Source: Caulobacterales bacterium 32-69-10 (GTDB lineage: Bacteria; Pseudomonadota; Alphaproteobacteria; Caulobacterales; Caulobacteraceae). Taken from it: a DNA stretch of 30,004 nt. The notes beneath the pieces were generated by a model. The model did no database searches and was not told the origin of the DNA. It saw nothing but the letters and a program-made list of their open reading frames with translations. The stretch lies in NCBI GenBank assembly GCA_002280485.1, contig NCED01000013.1:1-30004 (forward strand), written 5' to 3'. The position numbers were made by a program, and so were the translations under genes. Every line of letters begins with the position of its first letter. Position 1 is the stretch's first letter. Of the stretch, positions 16,774 through 25,002 are shown in pieces.

Positions 16774-17283
16774 TCAGTAGGCGGGCGGGAAGAAGGCGCT
16801 GGAATAGGCCAGCCAGCGGCCGGCGCAGACCGTCGCGATCCAGGCCAGGAAGCACAGGGGCGCGAGCACCCTGGCGCCGGCGCGGCGGGCCGGGCTCAGC
16901 TCCCAGAAGGCGGCGTTGCGCGACAAGGTGAGTTGCAGGATCGCGGTGGCGCCGACGGCCAGGGCCATGGCGGCGACCTTCACCGCGAACATCGGGTTCT
17001 CCAGCCCCCGCCGGCCCGCGCCGGTGAGGAGCACGAGCCCCGTGATCGCGGTGACCGCCAGGGCCGACCACACCCAGGGGGCGAAGCGCTGGGTCATGCC
17101 CGCCGCCGACTGGCTGCGCCCGGCCAGGCCCATCAGCCGCAGGGTGATCATGCCGATCGAGAACAGGATCACCGCATTGGATAGGATGTGCAGGGATTCC
17201 AGCAGCGCCTTGACCGAAACGACGTCGCGCACGGGCGCAGCGGTTGGCCACGTCTCCAGCCAGGCCTGGATGTCGTGCAGCAT
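16774..17283 (-). CDS. DUF6644-type membrane protein (first of tandem pair)
   Basis: Integral membrane protein of 169 residues with about four helices (LHILSNAVILFSIGMITLRLMGL, FAPWVWSALAVTAITGLVLL, FAVKVAAMALAVGATAILQL, LAPLCFLAWIATVCAGRWLAY). Same fold and motifs as the downstream paralogue: His in the first helix (ESLHI), FAPWVWSA turn, and C-terminal CAGRW. ATG at 17283 is preceded by GGAGG at seven bases, a strong start. It heads the operon DUF6644-DUF6644-DUF1697 and is divergent from the FkbM methyltransferase. Function unknown; the two chains may form a heterodimer. Confidence 0.85.
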   Translation of the reverse strand: MLHDIQAWLETWPTAAPVRDVVSVKALLESLHILSNAVILFSIGMITLRLMGLAGRSQSAAGMTQRFAPWVWSALAVTAITGLVLLTGAGRRGLENPMFAVKVAAMALAVGATAILQLTLSRNAAFWELSPARRAGARVLAPLCFLAWIATVCAGRWLAYSSAFFPPAY

Positions 17284-17409
17284 GGGACGCCTCCTCGGCG
17301 GGCGTCTCTGACGGGCGCCCTTGCGGCGAAGCTTACGTCAGTTCCGCGAGGCGGGCGCGCGGCATTTCATCCATATTCGACGCCCGGCGACGATCTGCGA
17401 TAAGGCCGT

Positions 17410-18216
17410 ATGAAGAAGCCCATCCCCAGGCCCGTGGCCTTCGTCCTGGCCTCGACCGATCACGGCGCCATGCTGGTCAACCGGCACGACCACGCCACCG
17501 TCGGCGCCGAGACCTATGGCGTCGGCCATCAGCTGCTCAGCACCTCGTCCTATGACGCCGGCGAGGTGTCGTTCCTGCTGATGCTGCTGGAATCGCGGCG
17601 GGCCAATTTCGGCGACGGGGTGGTGGTGATCGACGGCGGCGCCAATGTCGGGGTCCACACCGTCGAATGCGCCCGCTTCATGCACGGCTGGGGCGAGGTC
17701 GTCGCCTTCGAGGCCCAGGAGCGGGTGTTCTACGCCCTGGCCGGCAATATCGCCCTCAACAACTGCTTCAACGCCCGGGCCGTGTGGGCGGCCATCGGGG
17801 CGTCGAGCGGTCAGATCGCCGTGCCCGTGCCGGACTATCTGACGCCCTCCAGCTTCGGCAGCCTGGAGCTGCGCCAGACCCAGGCGACCGAGGACATCGG
17901 CCAGCCGATCGACTATTCGCCCGGCGCCGGGTCGCTCACCGCCATGACCGCGATCGACGACCTGGGCCTCAGCCGCATCGACTTCATCAAGATCGACATC
18001 GAGGGGATGGAGGTCGAGGCCCTGGTCGGCGCCAGGGCCGCCCTGGAGGCCTTCAAGCCGCAGCTGCTGATCGAGCGGATCAAGTCGAGCGAGGCGGACA
18101 TCGTCGGCCTGCTTCAGCCCCTGGGCTACAAGCTGTTCCCGTTCGGGCTGAACCTTCTGGCCGTCCACGAGGACGACCCGGCCTGGCGCCAGATCAGGGT
18201 CGGCTCCCCGGCCTAG
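17410..18216 (+). CDS. FkbM family SAM-dependent methyltransferase
   Basis: Predicted S-adenosylmethionine-dependent O-methyltransferase of the FkbM family, 268 residues, cytoplasmic. The SAM-binding motif I is VVVIDGGANVGVHTVECARFM (about 76-96), followed by VVAFEAQERVFYALAGNIALNN, where the acidic residue binds the SAM ribose. The family-diagnostic IDFIKIDIEGMEVEALVGA lies at about 193-211, and LLIERIKSSE near 220. FkbM members methylate hydroxyls on polyketides, glycans or lipids; many in this group act on surface polysaccharide, but no glycan genes lie nearby. ATG at 17410 has AAGG five bases upstream. Divergent from the DUF6644 operon across 126 bp; 3 bases separate its stop from the convergent pentapeptide gene. 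Confidence 0.88.
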   Translation: MKKPIPRPVAFVLASTDHGAMLVNRHDHATVGAETYGVGHQLLSTSSYDAGEVSFLLMLLESRRANFGDGVVVIDGGANVGVHTVECARFMHGWGEVVAFEAQERVFYALAGNIALNNCFNARAVWAAIGASSGQIAVPVPDYLTPSSFGSLELRQTQATEDIGQPIDYSPGAGSLTAMTAIDDLGLSRIDFIKIDIEGMEVEALVGARAALEAFKPQLLIERIKSSEADIVGLLQPLGYKLFPFGLNLLAVHEDDPAWRQIRVGSPA

Positions 18217-18219
18217 GGT

Positions 18220-18717
18220 CTAGCGGCAGGGCCGAAGCGACAGCCCGCGCGGCAGGCGGGTGGAGGCGTCTCCGCAGGCGCCGTTGAGCTGGCCCTGCGT
18301 CAGGCCCACGGCCCGGTCCATCTCGGCGCCGGAGAAGTTGGTCCCGGCCATGCGGGCGCCGGCGAAATTGGCCCCCTGCAGATAGGCCCCGACGAAGCTG
18401 GCGTTGGTCAGGTCGGCCCCGGCGAAGCTGACCGAGGACAGCACCGCGCCATAGGCGTTGACGTCGCGCATGTCGGTGCGGGCGAAGCTGGTGCGGTTCA
18501 TGATCGAGGCCGACAGATCGGCCTGGCGCAGGCGGGCGCCGGCGAAGTTGCGGCCCTTCAGCTCCTTGTTGCCGAAATTGGCCTGGAACAGGTTGCAGCC
18601 CGGACAGCTCGCCCCGCTGGCGGCGCGCTGCACCTGGCCGGCGTTCTGCGAGAAGGCGGGCGCGGCGAGCGCCAGGCAAGCGGCCAGGACAGCGGTGAAG
18701 GCAGGGGTGCGGTTCAT
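18220..18717 (-). CDS. Exported pentapeptide-repeat protein
   Basis: 165-residue protein with a signal peptide (MNRTPAFTAVLAACLALAAPAFSQ) and then about fifteen consecutive A(D/N)LXX-type pentapeptides (for example NFAGA RLRQA DLSAS, VSFAG ADLTN ASFVG AYLQG ANFAG ARMAG TNFSG AEMDR). These predict a right-handed quadrilateral beta helix of roughly four turns. CPGC precedes the repeats and a further Cys pair sits near the C-terminus. ATG at 18717 is chosen because it starts a textbook signal peptide; upstream frame is basic and would spoil it. The role of such periplasmic solenoids is unknown. It lies just downstream of an intergenic inverted-repeat element. Confidence 0.87.
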   Translation of the reverse strand: MNRTPAFTAVLAACLALAAPAFSQNAGQVQRAASGASCPGCNLFQANFGNKELKGRNFAGARLRQADLSASIMNRTSFARTDMRDVNAYGAVLSSVSFAGADLTNASFVGAYLQGANFAGARMAGTNFSGAEMDRAVGLTQGQLNGACGDASTRLPRGLSLRPCR

Positions 18718-18794
18718 TCTTGATCGCGCCTCGAATGGATTTCGGGGCACCCTAAAGCCAAGGCGTTTCAAAATGCTGAGGGCGAAACTCTTTT

Positions 18795-18924
18795 CCCTCC
18801 CCTTCATGGGGAGGGCGACTCGCGGGCGTCAGGCCCGCGAGCGGGGTGGGGCGGAAACGCCGACGCGTCGGTCACTTCCCCCCACCCGACGCCTTCGGCG
18901 CCACCCTCCCCATGAAGGGGAGGG
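18795..18924. repeat. 130-bp intergenic inverted-repeat element
   Basis: Two perfect 21-bp inverted arms (18795-18815 and 18904-18924) bound the element. Each arm is itself a hairpin, CCCTCCCC-TTCAT-GGGGAGGG in shape. Inside are a 9-bp stem CTCGCGGGC/GCCCGCGAG (18819-18841) and G-rich/C-rich complementary tracts (18842-18851 with 18878-18887). It lies between the acetyltransferase 3' end and the pentapeptide gene. I recall similar CCCTCCCC...GGGGAGGG blocks as dispersed repeats in Caulobacterales genomes; copy number cannot be tested here. Confidence 0.75.
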
Positions 18925-18935
18925 ACAAGAAAGAA

Positions 18936-19358
18936 CTAATCCAGCCGCTTGCCGAAGACCTGCACCGCGTTGATCGTGTAGCCGAGCGCCTCGTAGAAGG
19001 CCGCCGCCGGGTTGTCGTCGCGGACCATCAGCTGCAGCTTTGGCGCGCCGAGATCGCGGGCCCAGGCCTCGCAGGCCGCCATCATCGCCCGGCCGAAGCC
19101 GCGGCCCTGCCGCTCCGGCGCGACGCCGAGGTAGTAGACGCTGGCCCGGTGGCCGTCGAATCCGACCATGGCGGTGGCGACCAGCGCCCCGTCCAGCCGC
19201 CCGGCCAGGATGGTCGAGCCGGGGCCGTACAGGGCCAGGTGCGCGTCGATGTGCGGGTCGTTCCAGGAGCGGGTCAGGCCCGCCGCCCGCCACAGGGCGA
19301 TCACCGCCTCGACCTCGTCGTCCCTGAGGTCGCCGATGACCAGCGGCGGGTCGATCAA
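18936..19358 (-). CDS. GNAT acetyltransferase, YpeA-like
   Basis: Predicted N-acetyltransferase using acetyl-CoA, 140 residues, cytoplasmic. It follows the remembered E. coli YpeA pattern throughout: [46 protein letters not shown] (acetyl-CoA loop QGRGFGRA), [24 protein letters not shown], and terminal FGKRLD. The acceptor substrate is unknown. The best start is TTG at 19358, which overlaps the TGA of the upstream NrdJ-like gene by three bases (TTGA). Longer versions would begin inside that gene with non-homologous sequence. Tight overlap implies translational coupling with the NrdJ-like protein. Confidence 0.85.
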   Translation of the reverse strand: MIDPPLVIGDLRDDEVEAVIALWRAAGLTRSWNDPHIDAHLALYGPGSTILAGRLDGALVATAMVGFDGHRASVYYLGVAPERQGRGFGRAMMAACEAWARDLGAPKLQLMVRDDNPAAAFYEALGYTINAVQVFGKRLD

Positions 19359-22114
19359 CCCGTCGCCCCGGTGGTCTCCCCGCAGGCTTCGCAGACCATC
19401 CGGCTGCCGCGCCGCGACAGGCTGACGTCGCCGCAATGGGGGCAGATGTCGAGGCTGTCGGCCAGGGGCGGCGGGCCGCGCTTGGACGAGGGCAGGAACA
19501 GCAGGTTGTCGGGGGCCGCGCCGCGGGAGAAGCCCTTGGAGATGAAGCGCGAGGCCGGCTGCGGCTGCGGCTCGGCCGCCGCCTCGTCCAGCCCCTCGGC
19601 CTTGCCGCGGCCGAGGCCGTCGGCGTTGAGCTCCTCCGGATCGCCCAACTCCTGGCGGTCGAGGTAGGACACGCCCAGCTCGCGGAAGATGTAGTCGAGG
19701 ATCGAGGTGGCCGAGCGGATGGTGTCGTTGCCGGTGACCTGGCCGGCCGGCTCGAAGCGGGTGTAGACGAAGGCGTCGACGAACTCCTCCAGCGGCACGC
19801 CGTACTGCAGGCCGATCGAGATCGCGATGGCGAAATTGTTCATCAGCGATCGGAAGGCGGCGCCTTCCTTGTGCATGTCGATGAAGATCTCGCCCAGCTC
19901 GCCGTCGTCGTACTCGCCGGTGTGGATATAGACCTTGTGGCCGCCCACGGCCGCCTTCTGGATATAGCCCTTGCGCCGGTCGGGCAGCTTGCGCCGCGCC
20001 GGCGCCCGGTCGACCTCGACGATGCGCTCGACGACCCGTTCCGGGCCGGGCGCGGCGCGGGGCGAGGGGGCTTCAGCTTCCGGCGGCAGGACCAGGGCGG
20101 GGCGATGCTGCGGGCGCACGATGCATACGGCGCGCACGCCGGCGGCGGCGGCGAGCCGCACCTGCGACACGGCTTCGGCGGGCGTCTGCAGGGTCAGGGG
20201 CGTCGCGGCGGGGGCGCAGGCGAAGCGCTCGGTCGCCGCGGCCATGGCCAGCCGCGCCTCCAGGCTGGGCTCGGCGAACACCGCCGCCGGGTCGGGCATG
20301 AGGCCGGGCAGGTCGCTCAGCCGGCCGGAGCCGAACACATAGGTTTGCGCCGCCGCCAGGCCCCGGGGCGAAAAGCCGGCGAAGGCGAGGGTGTCGAAAC
20401 TGGGATCGCCCATCGCTTCGGCCGGGGCGCCCAGCACGTCGCGCACGAAGCCCTCGCCGAGCACGGCCGGCGCGAAGGCCTCGCGCAGGCTGCGCGAGGA
20501 GAGCAGGGCGCCTTCGGCGAGGCTGATCTCGAGCGGGGTGAAGCCCAGGGCCTTGAGCGCCGCCGGGTCGATCTCCGGGGCGCCGTCGAGGGTGCGGGCC
20601 CCAAGCAGATGGGCGCGGACCTCGGCCGGGTCGACGCCGAACCGGCGCAGGGCCTGGAAGGCGGGCTCGGACAGCACCCGGACGACCACCCCGTCGGCGG
20701 TTTCGGCCGCCCCGACCGGCCCGCTCCAGGGTGCGGCGCCGGGCGCGCCGCCGCCGAGGCGGAGGGAAAGCTCGGGGTCCGGGGTCAGGACCGCGACGGT
20801 CAGGTTGCGCAGGCCGTCGGCTTCCGCCCCGGCATGCGCCGCCTCGAACAGGGCGGCGGCGGCCTCGCCGGCCTCGCCGCCAAGGGCGCGGGCGGCGTCG
20901 GCGCGGGCCTGCAGGCTGGCCAGGCGCGCGGTGCTGCCCTCGGCGAAGGCGGGGCAGGCTCCGGCCAGCGTCGCCATCTCGGCCGAGGCCGCCAGGCCCA
21001 CGCCGGCGGCGAGGGCGGTGAGGGCCGAGGCCAGGTTGCGGCCGGCCTCGGAGCCATAGGCCAGGCCTTCGGCGACCAGCATTTCGTGCAGGCCGACGAG
21101 ACCGAGCGACAGCGGCCGGGCGGCGAATCGGGCGGCGGCCTCGGCCTCGGTGGCGCAAAAGCCGCTGGCCGATTCGATCTCCAGGGCCACCGTCCACAGG
21201 CGGGCCAGGGCCGCGAAGCCCTCGGCGTCGAAGCCGTCCTCGGCGCGGAAGGGCTGCAGGGCCAGGGCCGCGCGGGGGGCCAGGGGCGCCAGGGCCAGGA
21301 GCGCCGCGTCGTCGGCGGTGAAGGCGAGGCGGAGCGACCCGTCCTCCCAGGCGGCCAGGGCGGCGATGTCCAGGGTCTGCGCGCCGGCGTGCACCGCCAC
21401 GGGGGCAGGGGGGATGGGATCGGGCACGGCGGCTGGGTTTCGCGCCAGGCCGGCGGCGGCCAGGGCCAGGGCGTCCTGGATCAGGGCGTCGGTCGTCCCC
21501 AGTCCTTGCGCGGCGCGGATGGCGCGGGCGAGGGCAGGGTTGCGCAGGGGGTCGGCGCAGGCCTCGCGGTCGCCCTCGCAGCGGTCGACGGCGTCGGCGA
21601 TGCTGGCCAGGGCCGCCTCGATCACCGCCGCGCCGGTTCGGGCGGCGGCCTGGGCGCGGACGCTCGCCAGGCGCGCGGACAGGTCAGCTTGTCCTCCGAG
21701 GAAGCCGGGCAGGGTCGAGAGCGGCGTCATCGGCGTCAGGGGATCGACGCGGGCGCCGAGCTGAAGTCCAGCCGCGGGTGCGGCCAGGCCGGTGAGCAGG
21801 CTGGCGAACACCTCGTCGCGGAAGACGCCGGCGTCCTCGATGCGGTCGAACAGGCCGAGCCGCCAGCCCCAGGCGGCGAGCCGGTCGGCATAGGCCAGGG
21901 GGGCGCCGTCCAGGACCGCGTCGAAGCCGTCCTCCGCCGGCGGGACCGGCGCGTCGGCGGGCCGGTCGGCGGGCAGGCTGGCGGCCCAGTCGCGCCAGGC
22001 GTCGAGCCGGGCCGCGGTCCAGCTGTCCGGCGCGACGGTCTCGCCGCCGTCGACGGCGCGGGGGCTCACCGCCAGATTGGCCAGCCCGTCGTGAAAGCGC
22101 CGCTCGAACCGCAT
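19355..22114 (-). CDS. NrdJ-derived pseudoenzyme with TSCPD and zinc-ribbon domains
   Basis: A 919-residue relative of the B12-dependent class II ribonucleotide reductase NrdJ that appears catalytically dead. Homology is visible along its length: MRFERRF N-terminus; [16 protein letters not shown] (about 75-90); [17 protein letters not shown] (179-195) matching the NrdJ CEGADGDCFDPEKNPAL insert; [40 protein letters not shown]. But NSPQWFN is replaced by an [14 protein letters not shown] stretch (111-120), and the NPCSE finger loop and catalytic CNLASLN are gone (about 261-286). The C-terminus is well kept: a TSCPD domain (about 710-821: [37 protein letters not shown]) and a four-Cys zinc ribbon (C891, C894, C908, C911). 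ATG at 22114 has GAGGGG just upstream. A regulatory or partner role is possible; function unknown. Confidence 0.85.
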   Translation of the reverse strand: MRFERRFHDGLANLAVSPRAVDGGETVAPDSWTAARLDAWRDWAASLPADRPADAPVPPAEDGFDAVLDGAPLAYADRLAAWGWRLGLFDRIEDAGVFRDEVFASLLTGLAAPAAGLQLGARVDPLTPMTPLSTLPGFLGGQADLSARLASVRAQAAARTGAAVIEAALASIADAVDRCEGDREACADPLRNPALARAIRAAQGLGTTDALIQDALALAAAGLARNPAAVPDPIPPAPVAVHAGAQTLDIAALAAWEDGSLRLAFTADDAALLALAPLAPRAALALQPFRAEDGFDAEGFAALARLWTVALEIESASGFCATEAEAAARFAARPLSLGLVGLHEMLVAEGLAYGSEAGRNLASALTALAAGVGLAASAEMATLAGACPAFAEGSTARLASLQARADAARALGGEAGEAAAALFEAAHAGAEADGLRNLTVAVLTPDPELSLRLGGGAPGAAPWSGPVGAAETADGVVVRVLSEPAFQALRRFGVDPAEVRAHLLGARTLDGAPEIDPAALKALGFTPLEISLAEGALLSSRSLREAFAPAVLGEGFVRDVLGAPAEAMGDPSFDTLAFAGFSPRGLAAAQTYVFGSGRLSDLPGLMPDPAAVFAEPSLEARLAMAAATERFACAPAATPLTLQTPAEAVSQVRLAAAAGVRAVCIVRPQHRPALVLPPEAEAPSPRAAPGPERVVERIVEVDRAPARRKLPDRRKGYIQKAAVGGHKVYIHTGEYDDGELGEIFIDMHKEGAAFRSLMNNFAIAISIGLQYGVPLEEFVDAFVYTRFEPAGQVTGNDTIRSATSILDYIFRELGVSYLDRQELGDPEELNADGLGRGKAEGLDEAAAEPQPQPASRFISKGFSRGAAPDNLLFLPSSKRGPPPLADSLDICPHCGDVSLSRRGSRMVCEACGETTGATG

Positions 22115-22331
22115 TCCGCCCCTCTTGCCCGCCAGAGTCACAAGGCTAGGCAGGGCCGGGAGCCGGCGCAATAGATGTCGTGGTCCAAGCGCCTTCGATC
22201 CACAAGATATGGGATTGGCCCCCCGCGCCTCCCGGCTGGACGGGGCGGGGGCGCGGGGCTATGTTCGCCGCGTCCGCGACGGCCTCGGCCGGCGCGGGAT
22301 TCCCTTGTCGTTTGTGCGGGTTCAAGCCGTC
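22115..22331. promoter_or_regulatory. Divergent region between NrdJ-like gene and NDUFA12 operon
   Basis: 217 bp without a supported gene; it must carry promoters for both directions. Open frames cross it but show no family similarity. No B12 riboswitch or NrdR-box pair was recognised by eye. Confidence 0.3.
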
Positions 22332-22733
22332 GTGCTCAGCAAGATTTTCACCTGGTGGAGCGGCGCGACAGTCGGCGCCCTGTGGACCATCCATCGGCTC
22401 GGCCGCTTCGTCGGCGAAGACGCCATGGGCAACAAGTATTACGAGGCCAAGACCGACAAAGAGTCCTACGACAAGGGGCGCAAGCGCCGCTGGGTCGTCT
22501 ACAAGGGCTATGCCGAGGCCTCCAAGATCCCGCCCGAGTGGCACGGCTGGATGCACTACACCTGGGACGACCCGCCGACGGTGACGCCGGTGCTGCGCCG
22601 CTCGTGGGAGCTGGACCACCAGCCCAACCTGACCGGCACCCCCATGGCCTACCGTCCGAAGGGCTCCATCGCCCGCGGCGGCGTGCGCGCCCCGGCCACC
22701 GGCGACTACCAGGCCTGGCGTCCGGGCGAATAG
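22332..22733 (+). CDS. NADH:ubiquinone oxidoreductase subunit NDUFA12
   Basis: Accessory subunit of respiratory complex I, homologous to mitochondrial NDUFA12/B17.2 and characteristic of alphaproteobacteria, 133 residues. Diagnostic segments: FTWWSGATVGALWTIHRLGRFVGEDAMGNKYYEAK (about 6-40), RRWVVYKGYAEASKIPPEWHGWMHYTWDDPP (about 52-82), and HQPNLTGTPMAYRPKGS. The mature family acts at the membrane-matrix arm junction of complex I. GTG at 22332 is chosen as the family-like N-terminus MLSKIF; another in-frame GTG is 18 bases upstream, and neither has a strong ribosome-binding site. Two bases separate its TAG from the GTG of the MlaD gene. Confidence 0.9.
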   Translation: MLSKIFTWWSGATVGALWTIHRLGRFVGEDAMGNKYYEAKTDKESYDKGRKRRWVVYKGYAEASKIPPEWHGWMHYTWDDPPTVTPVLRRSWELDHQPNLTGTPMAYRPKGSIARGGVRAPATGDYQAWRPGE

Positions 22734-22735
22734 TC

Positions 22736-23245
22736 GTGACCACCGCGGCCGGCCAGGATCAGTGGGCTGAGACGGCGGTTGGCGCCGTGGTGCTGGCCGC
22801 GGCCGCCGGCTTCCTGATCTATGCGCTCGGCCACGCGGGCGCGGGCGGCAAGGCCGGCGGCTACCAGGTCTCGGCCCGCTTCGGCGAGGTCGGCGCCCTG
22901 GCGCCCGGCGCAGACGTGCGGGTGGCGGGGGTCAAGGTCGGGGCGGTGTCCAAGGTCGAGCTCGACCCCAAGACCTTCCTGGCCAAGGCGACCTTCTCCC
23001 TCGACCCCGACATCCAGCTGCCCACCGATTCGACGGCCAAGATCACCTCCGACGGCCTGCTCGGCGGCCAGCACGTCTCGATCTCGCCTGGGGGCGCGAC
23101 GGACAACCTCAAGGCCGGCGGCGAGATCGCGAACACGCAAGGCGCCGTGGACCTGTTCGGCCTGATCGGCCGGGTGCTGCGTCCGGAAACGCCCGCTCAA
23201 CCCCCGGCGGCCGCGGCCGCCGACCCCTATCCTGCTGGAGGCTGA
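22736..23245 (+). CDS. mlaD: MlaD-type MCE domain lipid-transport protein
   Basis: Inner-membrane-anchored periplasmic protein of the Mla phospholipid transport system, 169 residues. A short cytoplasmic tail is followed by a transmembrane helix at about 13-32 (TAVGAVVLAAAAGFLIYALG) and one MCE domain at about 42-128: YQVSARFGEVGALAPGADVRVAGVKVGAVSKVEL, then ITSDGLLGGQHVSISPGG. The C-terminal GAVDLFGLIGRVL is typical of MlaD pore helices, followed by a Pro/Ala tail. MlaD forms a hexameric ring with MlaFEB, whose genes are not in this window. GTG at 22736 lies two bases after the NDUFA12 stop, and DUF2155 follows after three bases, so all three are one transcription unit. Confidence 0.92.
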   Translation: MTTAAGQDQWAETAVGAVVLAAAAGFLIYALGHAGAGGKAGGYQVSARFGEVGALAPGADVRVAGVKVGAVSKVELDPKTFLAKATFSLDPDIQLPTDSTAKITSDGLLGGQHVSISPGGATDNLKAGGEIANTQGAVDLFGLIGRVLRPETPAQPPAAAAADPYPAGG

Positions 23246-23248
23246 GCC

Positions 23249-23947
23249 ATGGCCCGCCGCATCGCGCTCCTGGGTCTCGGCGTGGCCGCCTGCGCCGCCA
23301 GCGTCGGCCTCGTGCTGGCGCAGGACCTGTCGCCGCCGCCGCCGCCCGGCTATGTGCCCGGCCAGGGCTACGCCCCCGCGCCCAGCCCGCCGGCTCAGGT
23401 CCAGCCAGGGCCGTTCCAACCGGGGCCGTTCCAGCCCGGGCCGGCGCCGACCCAGCCTCCCTCCGGTCCTCCGCCGGTGGTGACCCTGCAGCAGGCGCCG
23501 CCGCCCGAGGAGGCGACCCCGCCGCCGGAGATCGCCGAAGAGGTCAACGAGCCGCCGATCCCCGACACGCCGCCGCCGGTCAAGAAGGGCGAGGTCCAGA
23601 AGCGGCCCCGCTTCGCCTCGGCCATCCTGCAGGCGGTCGACAAGATCACCGCCCAGACCCTTCGCTTCGAGGCCAAGGTGGGCGAGCCGGTGCGCTACAA
23701 GGGGCTGGTCCTGACCGTCCACGCCTGCGAGGGCGCTGCGGGGGACGAGGGCTTCACCGACTCCATCGCCCACGTCGACGTCCAGGCCCAGCCGGAGGCC
23801 CTGTCCCGCCAGGCGGCGCGCATCGTGTTCCGCGGCTGGATGTTCGCCTCGTCGCCGGGCCTGCACCCGGTGGAGCACCCGCTCTATGACGTCTGGCTGA
23901 TCGCCTGCAAGACGCCGGCCCCCGGCGCCCCGGGCGTCAAGCTGTAG
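23249..23947 (+). CDS. DUF2155 domain periplasmic protein
   Basis: Exported 232-residue protein of the DUF2155 family, function unknown, common in alphaproteobacteria. A signal peptide (about 1-25, ending VLAQ) is followed by a proline-rich linker (about 26-115) that includes a short repeat [14 protein letters not shown], encoded by 15-bp tandem units around 23408-23450. The DUF2155 domain (about 120-223) reads [39 protein letters not shown]...[28 protein letters not shown], with two conserved Cys that may pair. ATG at 23249 has GGAGG seven bases upstream, inside the MlaD stop region. The last 64 bp overlap the convergent aat gene on the opposite strand. Confidence 0.9.
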   Translation: MARRIALLGLGVAACAASVGLVLAQDLSPPPPPGYVPGQGYAPAPSPPAQVQPGPFQPGPFQPGPAPTQPPSGPPPVVTLQQAPPPEEATPPPEIAEEVNEPPIPDTPPPVKKGEVQKRPRFASAILQAVDKITAQTLRFEAKVGEPVRYKGLVLTVHACEGAAGDEGFTDSIAHVDVQAQPEALSRQAARIVFRGWMFASSPGLHPVEHPLYDVWLIACKTPAPGAPGVKL

Positions 23948-24537
23948 AAATCCCCGTCCAGCTCCAGCGCCGCAGCCAGCCGGGCGCGGTACTGGGCGCG
24001 GCTGATCTCCTGGGCCCCGAAGGTCGCCAGGTGGTCGGTCATGAACTGGGCGTCGAGCAGGCCGTAGCCGCCGACCTTCAGCCGCGCGATCAGGTGGACC
24101 AGCGCCACCTTCGAGGCGTCGCGCGCATCCGAGAACATGCTCTCTCCGAAGAAGGCCCCGCCCAGCGACACCCCATAGAGCCCGCCGACCAGCCGGCCCT
24201 CGTCCCAGGTCTCGACGCTGTGGGCCTGGCCGCGGGCGAACAGCTCGCCGTAGAGCGCCTGGATCTGGCCGTTGATCCAGGTCTCCATCCGGCCGGGCCG
24301 CGGCGCGGCGCAGGCCTCCACCACGGCGGGAAAGGCGGTGTCGATCCGCACTTCGAAACGGTCCGACCGCACCGTGCGGGCCAGGCGCCGGGCGAGGTGG
24401 AAGCCGTTCAGCGGGATGATCCCCCGCGTCTCCGGGTCGATCAGGTAGATCCTGTCGTCGCCCCGCGCGTCGGCCATGGGGAACACCCCACGCCGATAGC
24501 AGGCGATCAGTTCGTCGGCGGCGGACAGGGCAGGCAC
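23884..24537 (-). CDS. aat: Leucyl/phenylalanyl-tRNA--protein transferase
   Basis: Cytoplasmic transferase that adds Leu or Phe from aminoacyl-tRNA to proteins with N-terminal Arg or Lys, marking them for ClpS/ClpAP (N-degron pathway). 217 residues, family-typical. Signatures: [15 protein letters not shown] near the N-terminus, [27 protein letters not shown], the diagnostic [31 protein letters not shown] (about 106-136), and [37 protein letters not shown] at 24537 has AAGGA about seven bases upstream. The 3' end overlaps the convergent DUF2155 gene by 64 bp; the overlapping C-terminal tail (about 20 residues) is beyond the conserved core. Confidence 0.95.
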   Translation of the reverse strand: MPALSAADELIACYRRGVFPMADARGDDRIYLIDPETRGIIPLNGFHLARRLARTVRSDRFEVRIDTAFPAVVEACAAPRPGRMETWINGQIQALYGELFARGQAHSVETWDEGRLVGGLYGVSLGGAFFGESMFSDARDASKVALVHLIARLKVGGYGLLDAQFMTDHLATFGAQEISRAQYRARLAAALELDGDFYSLTPGAPGAGVLQAISQTS

Positions 24538-24646
24538 GCCGCTTCCTTAGTCCCGACCGGGGCGTCGACCAACCGTGGGCGAGACGCCGCTTGCGGAGTT
24601 TCTCGCAAGGCGTAGCTTTTGCCTCTGTGTAACGGGGCCCCGACGG

Positions 24647-24994
24647 ATGCGACTCCAGCTTCTAGCCGCCGTGATCGGCCTGGCCGCGACCCCGGCCGCC
24701 GCCCAGATGACCACCTTCAACGGCGGGTCGGCCAACTATTCACCCAATGCGGCGCTCGGTACGTCGCAGGACGTGCAGTCGGCCAACATCAGCCTGGCCA
24801 AGCAGTTCGCCCGGATCGACATCAGCCACAATGGCCTGATCACCCGCGGCGAGTGGGGCGCGGCGGGCCTGTTCAGCCCCGACTTCGCCAAGCTCGACAG
24901 CGACCGGGACAACAAGGTCTCGCTGGCCGAGTGGAGCGGGGGCCTGGCTGGCCGCTCCAGCCACAAGGACGATGTCGCAAGACGCGGCAGGTAG
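24647..24994 (+). CDS. Exported EF-hand domain protein
   Basis: Small exported calcium-binding-like protein, 115 residues. Signal peptide at about 1-19 (MRLQLLAAVIGLAATPAAA). Two EF-hand loops are visible: D58-I-S-H-N-G-L-I-T-R-G-E69, and D84-S-D-R-D-N-K-V-S-L-A-E95; both have acidic or Ser/Asn ligands at loop positions 1, 3, 5 and Glu at 12. Each loop is followed by Trp, and the pair probably packs as one EF lobe. ATG at 24647 is chosen because it starts a clean signal peptide; the longer frame adds residues with Cys and Arg that would disrupt it. The next gene starts 8 bases later, so they are co-transcribed. Confidence 0.85.
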   Translation: MRLQLLAAVIGLAATPAAAQMTTFNGGSANYSPNAALGTSQDVQSANISLAKQFARIDISHNGLITRGEWGAAGLFSPDFAKLDSDRDNKVSLAEWSGGLAGRSSHKDDVARRGR

Positions 24995-25002
24995 GGGACG
25001 TG

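Noticed and set aside
19436..22174. 912-residue open frame on the plus strand opposite the NrdJ-like gene
   Set aside because: It is the antisense shadow of a GC-rich gene: Gly/Gln/Arg-rich without domains, while the minus strand has clear NrdJ, TSCPD and zinc-ribbon motifs.
23401..23450. Tandem 15-bp repeat as a separate repeat element
   Set aside because: It is an in-frame proline-rich GPFQP linker within the DUF2155 protein.
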